Origin: Deferribacteraceae bacterium
Lineage (GTDB): Bacteria > Chrysiogenota > Deferribacteres > Deferribacterales > JAISNW01
Length of the DNA: 5,438 bases
NCBI GenBank assembly: GCA_031276055.1
Contig: JAISNW010000163.1
Coordinates: 1-5,438 of the forward strand
Reading direction: 5' to 3'
Position numbers and translations under genes: made by a program. Below the pieces are notes generated by a model that was not told the origin of the DNA, made no database searches, and saw nothing but the letters and a program-made list of their open reading frames with translations. This document shows, one piece after another, positions 5,341 to 5,438 of this stretch (the stretch's first letter is position 1; every line of letters begins with the position of its first letter).

Positions 5341-5438
5341 TTATCCACCCCTCACATACAATCCCGAGCGGCCGCCTGATTTTCTTTCAACCCTAATATC
5401 TGAAATAACCATAGTTTTATCTACAGCTTTAACCATAT
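5341..5438 (-). CDS. C-terminal end of an unidentified convergent gene (partial)
   Basis: On the minus strand a frame enters from the right edge and ends at TAA (complement of 5341-5343). It shows about 31 residues, ending in VISDIRVERK, then SGGRSGLYVRGG. Codon use resembles the other genes, and the frame takes up all space left after ispD, which favours a real gene end. I do not recognise the family. The DIRV...GLYV pattern faintly recalls the C-terminus of SpoVG (DIRVI.G..GLFV), but the MPSRK tail of SpoVG is missing, so I make no assignment. An ATG at complement 5434-5436 could be a start only if the protein were about 31 residues; truncation by the window is more likely. Confidence 0.4.
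   Translation of the reverse strand, partial: MVKAVDKTMVISDIRVERKSGGRSGLYVRGG

Noticed and set aside
5368..5375. GCGGCCGC (NotI site) as a cloning scar or terminator stem
   Set aside because: It lies within the open minus-strand frame with native-looking codons on both sides, has no loop to form a stable hairpin, and no vector-like sequence is beside it.

Overview
The window reads as ordinary chromosomal DNA of a Gram-negative bacterium with moderate GC content. The diderm reading rests on two small proteins with Sec signal peptides, one of them a YgiW-type periplasmic OB-fold protein, and on a two-repeat YggT membrane protein. IspD points to the MEP route for isoprenoids, and the Fe-S flavo-oxidoreductase points to respiratory oxidation of a 2-hydroxyacid. 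Codon use (frequent ATA, AGG/AGA and TTA, with many GGG and CCC codons) looks uniform across all genes, so nothing suggests recent transfer. I cannot name the genus or phylum from the sequence alone.

Layout. Bases 1-1659 are the 3' part of a large gene for an FAD-linked oxidase fused to a GlpC/GlcF-like Fe-S module; its start lies left of the window. A 124-base intergenic region (1660-1783) follows. It holds a perfect-consensus sigma70-type promoter (TTGACA, 17 bases, TATAAT). Directly upstream are a tandem 11-bp direct repeat and a short inverted repeat. This promoter appears to drive a tight six-gene operon on the + strand: a YgiW/BOF periplasmic protein (1784-2134), a secreted DUF192 protein (2163-2579), PgeF/YfiH (2576-3262), the PLP-homeostasis protein YggS (3259-3900), YggT (GTG start at 3911, to 4699) and IspD (4701-5336). 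Spacings after the first two genes are -4, -4, +10 and +1 bases. A reading frame on the - strand enters from the right edge and stops 4 bases from the ispD stop, so the operon ends against a convergent gene.

How the genes relate. The operon is a set of housekeeping functions linked to the envelope: peptidoglycan editing (PgeF), PLP homeostasis (YggS), a membrane protein usually found beside YggS (YggT), isoprenoid precursor synthesis (IspD, which feeds undecaprenyl phosphate), and two small exported proteins at the promoter-proximal end. The link between the exported pair and the rest is an inference from co-transcription.

I found no mobile element, CRISPR array, RNA gene or clearly undescribed system. 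The most unusual points are the strong promoter with helically phased repeats, degenerate motifs in several family members, long G/C homopolymer tracts in the first gene, the short C-terminus of IspD, and the near-touching convergent gene.
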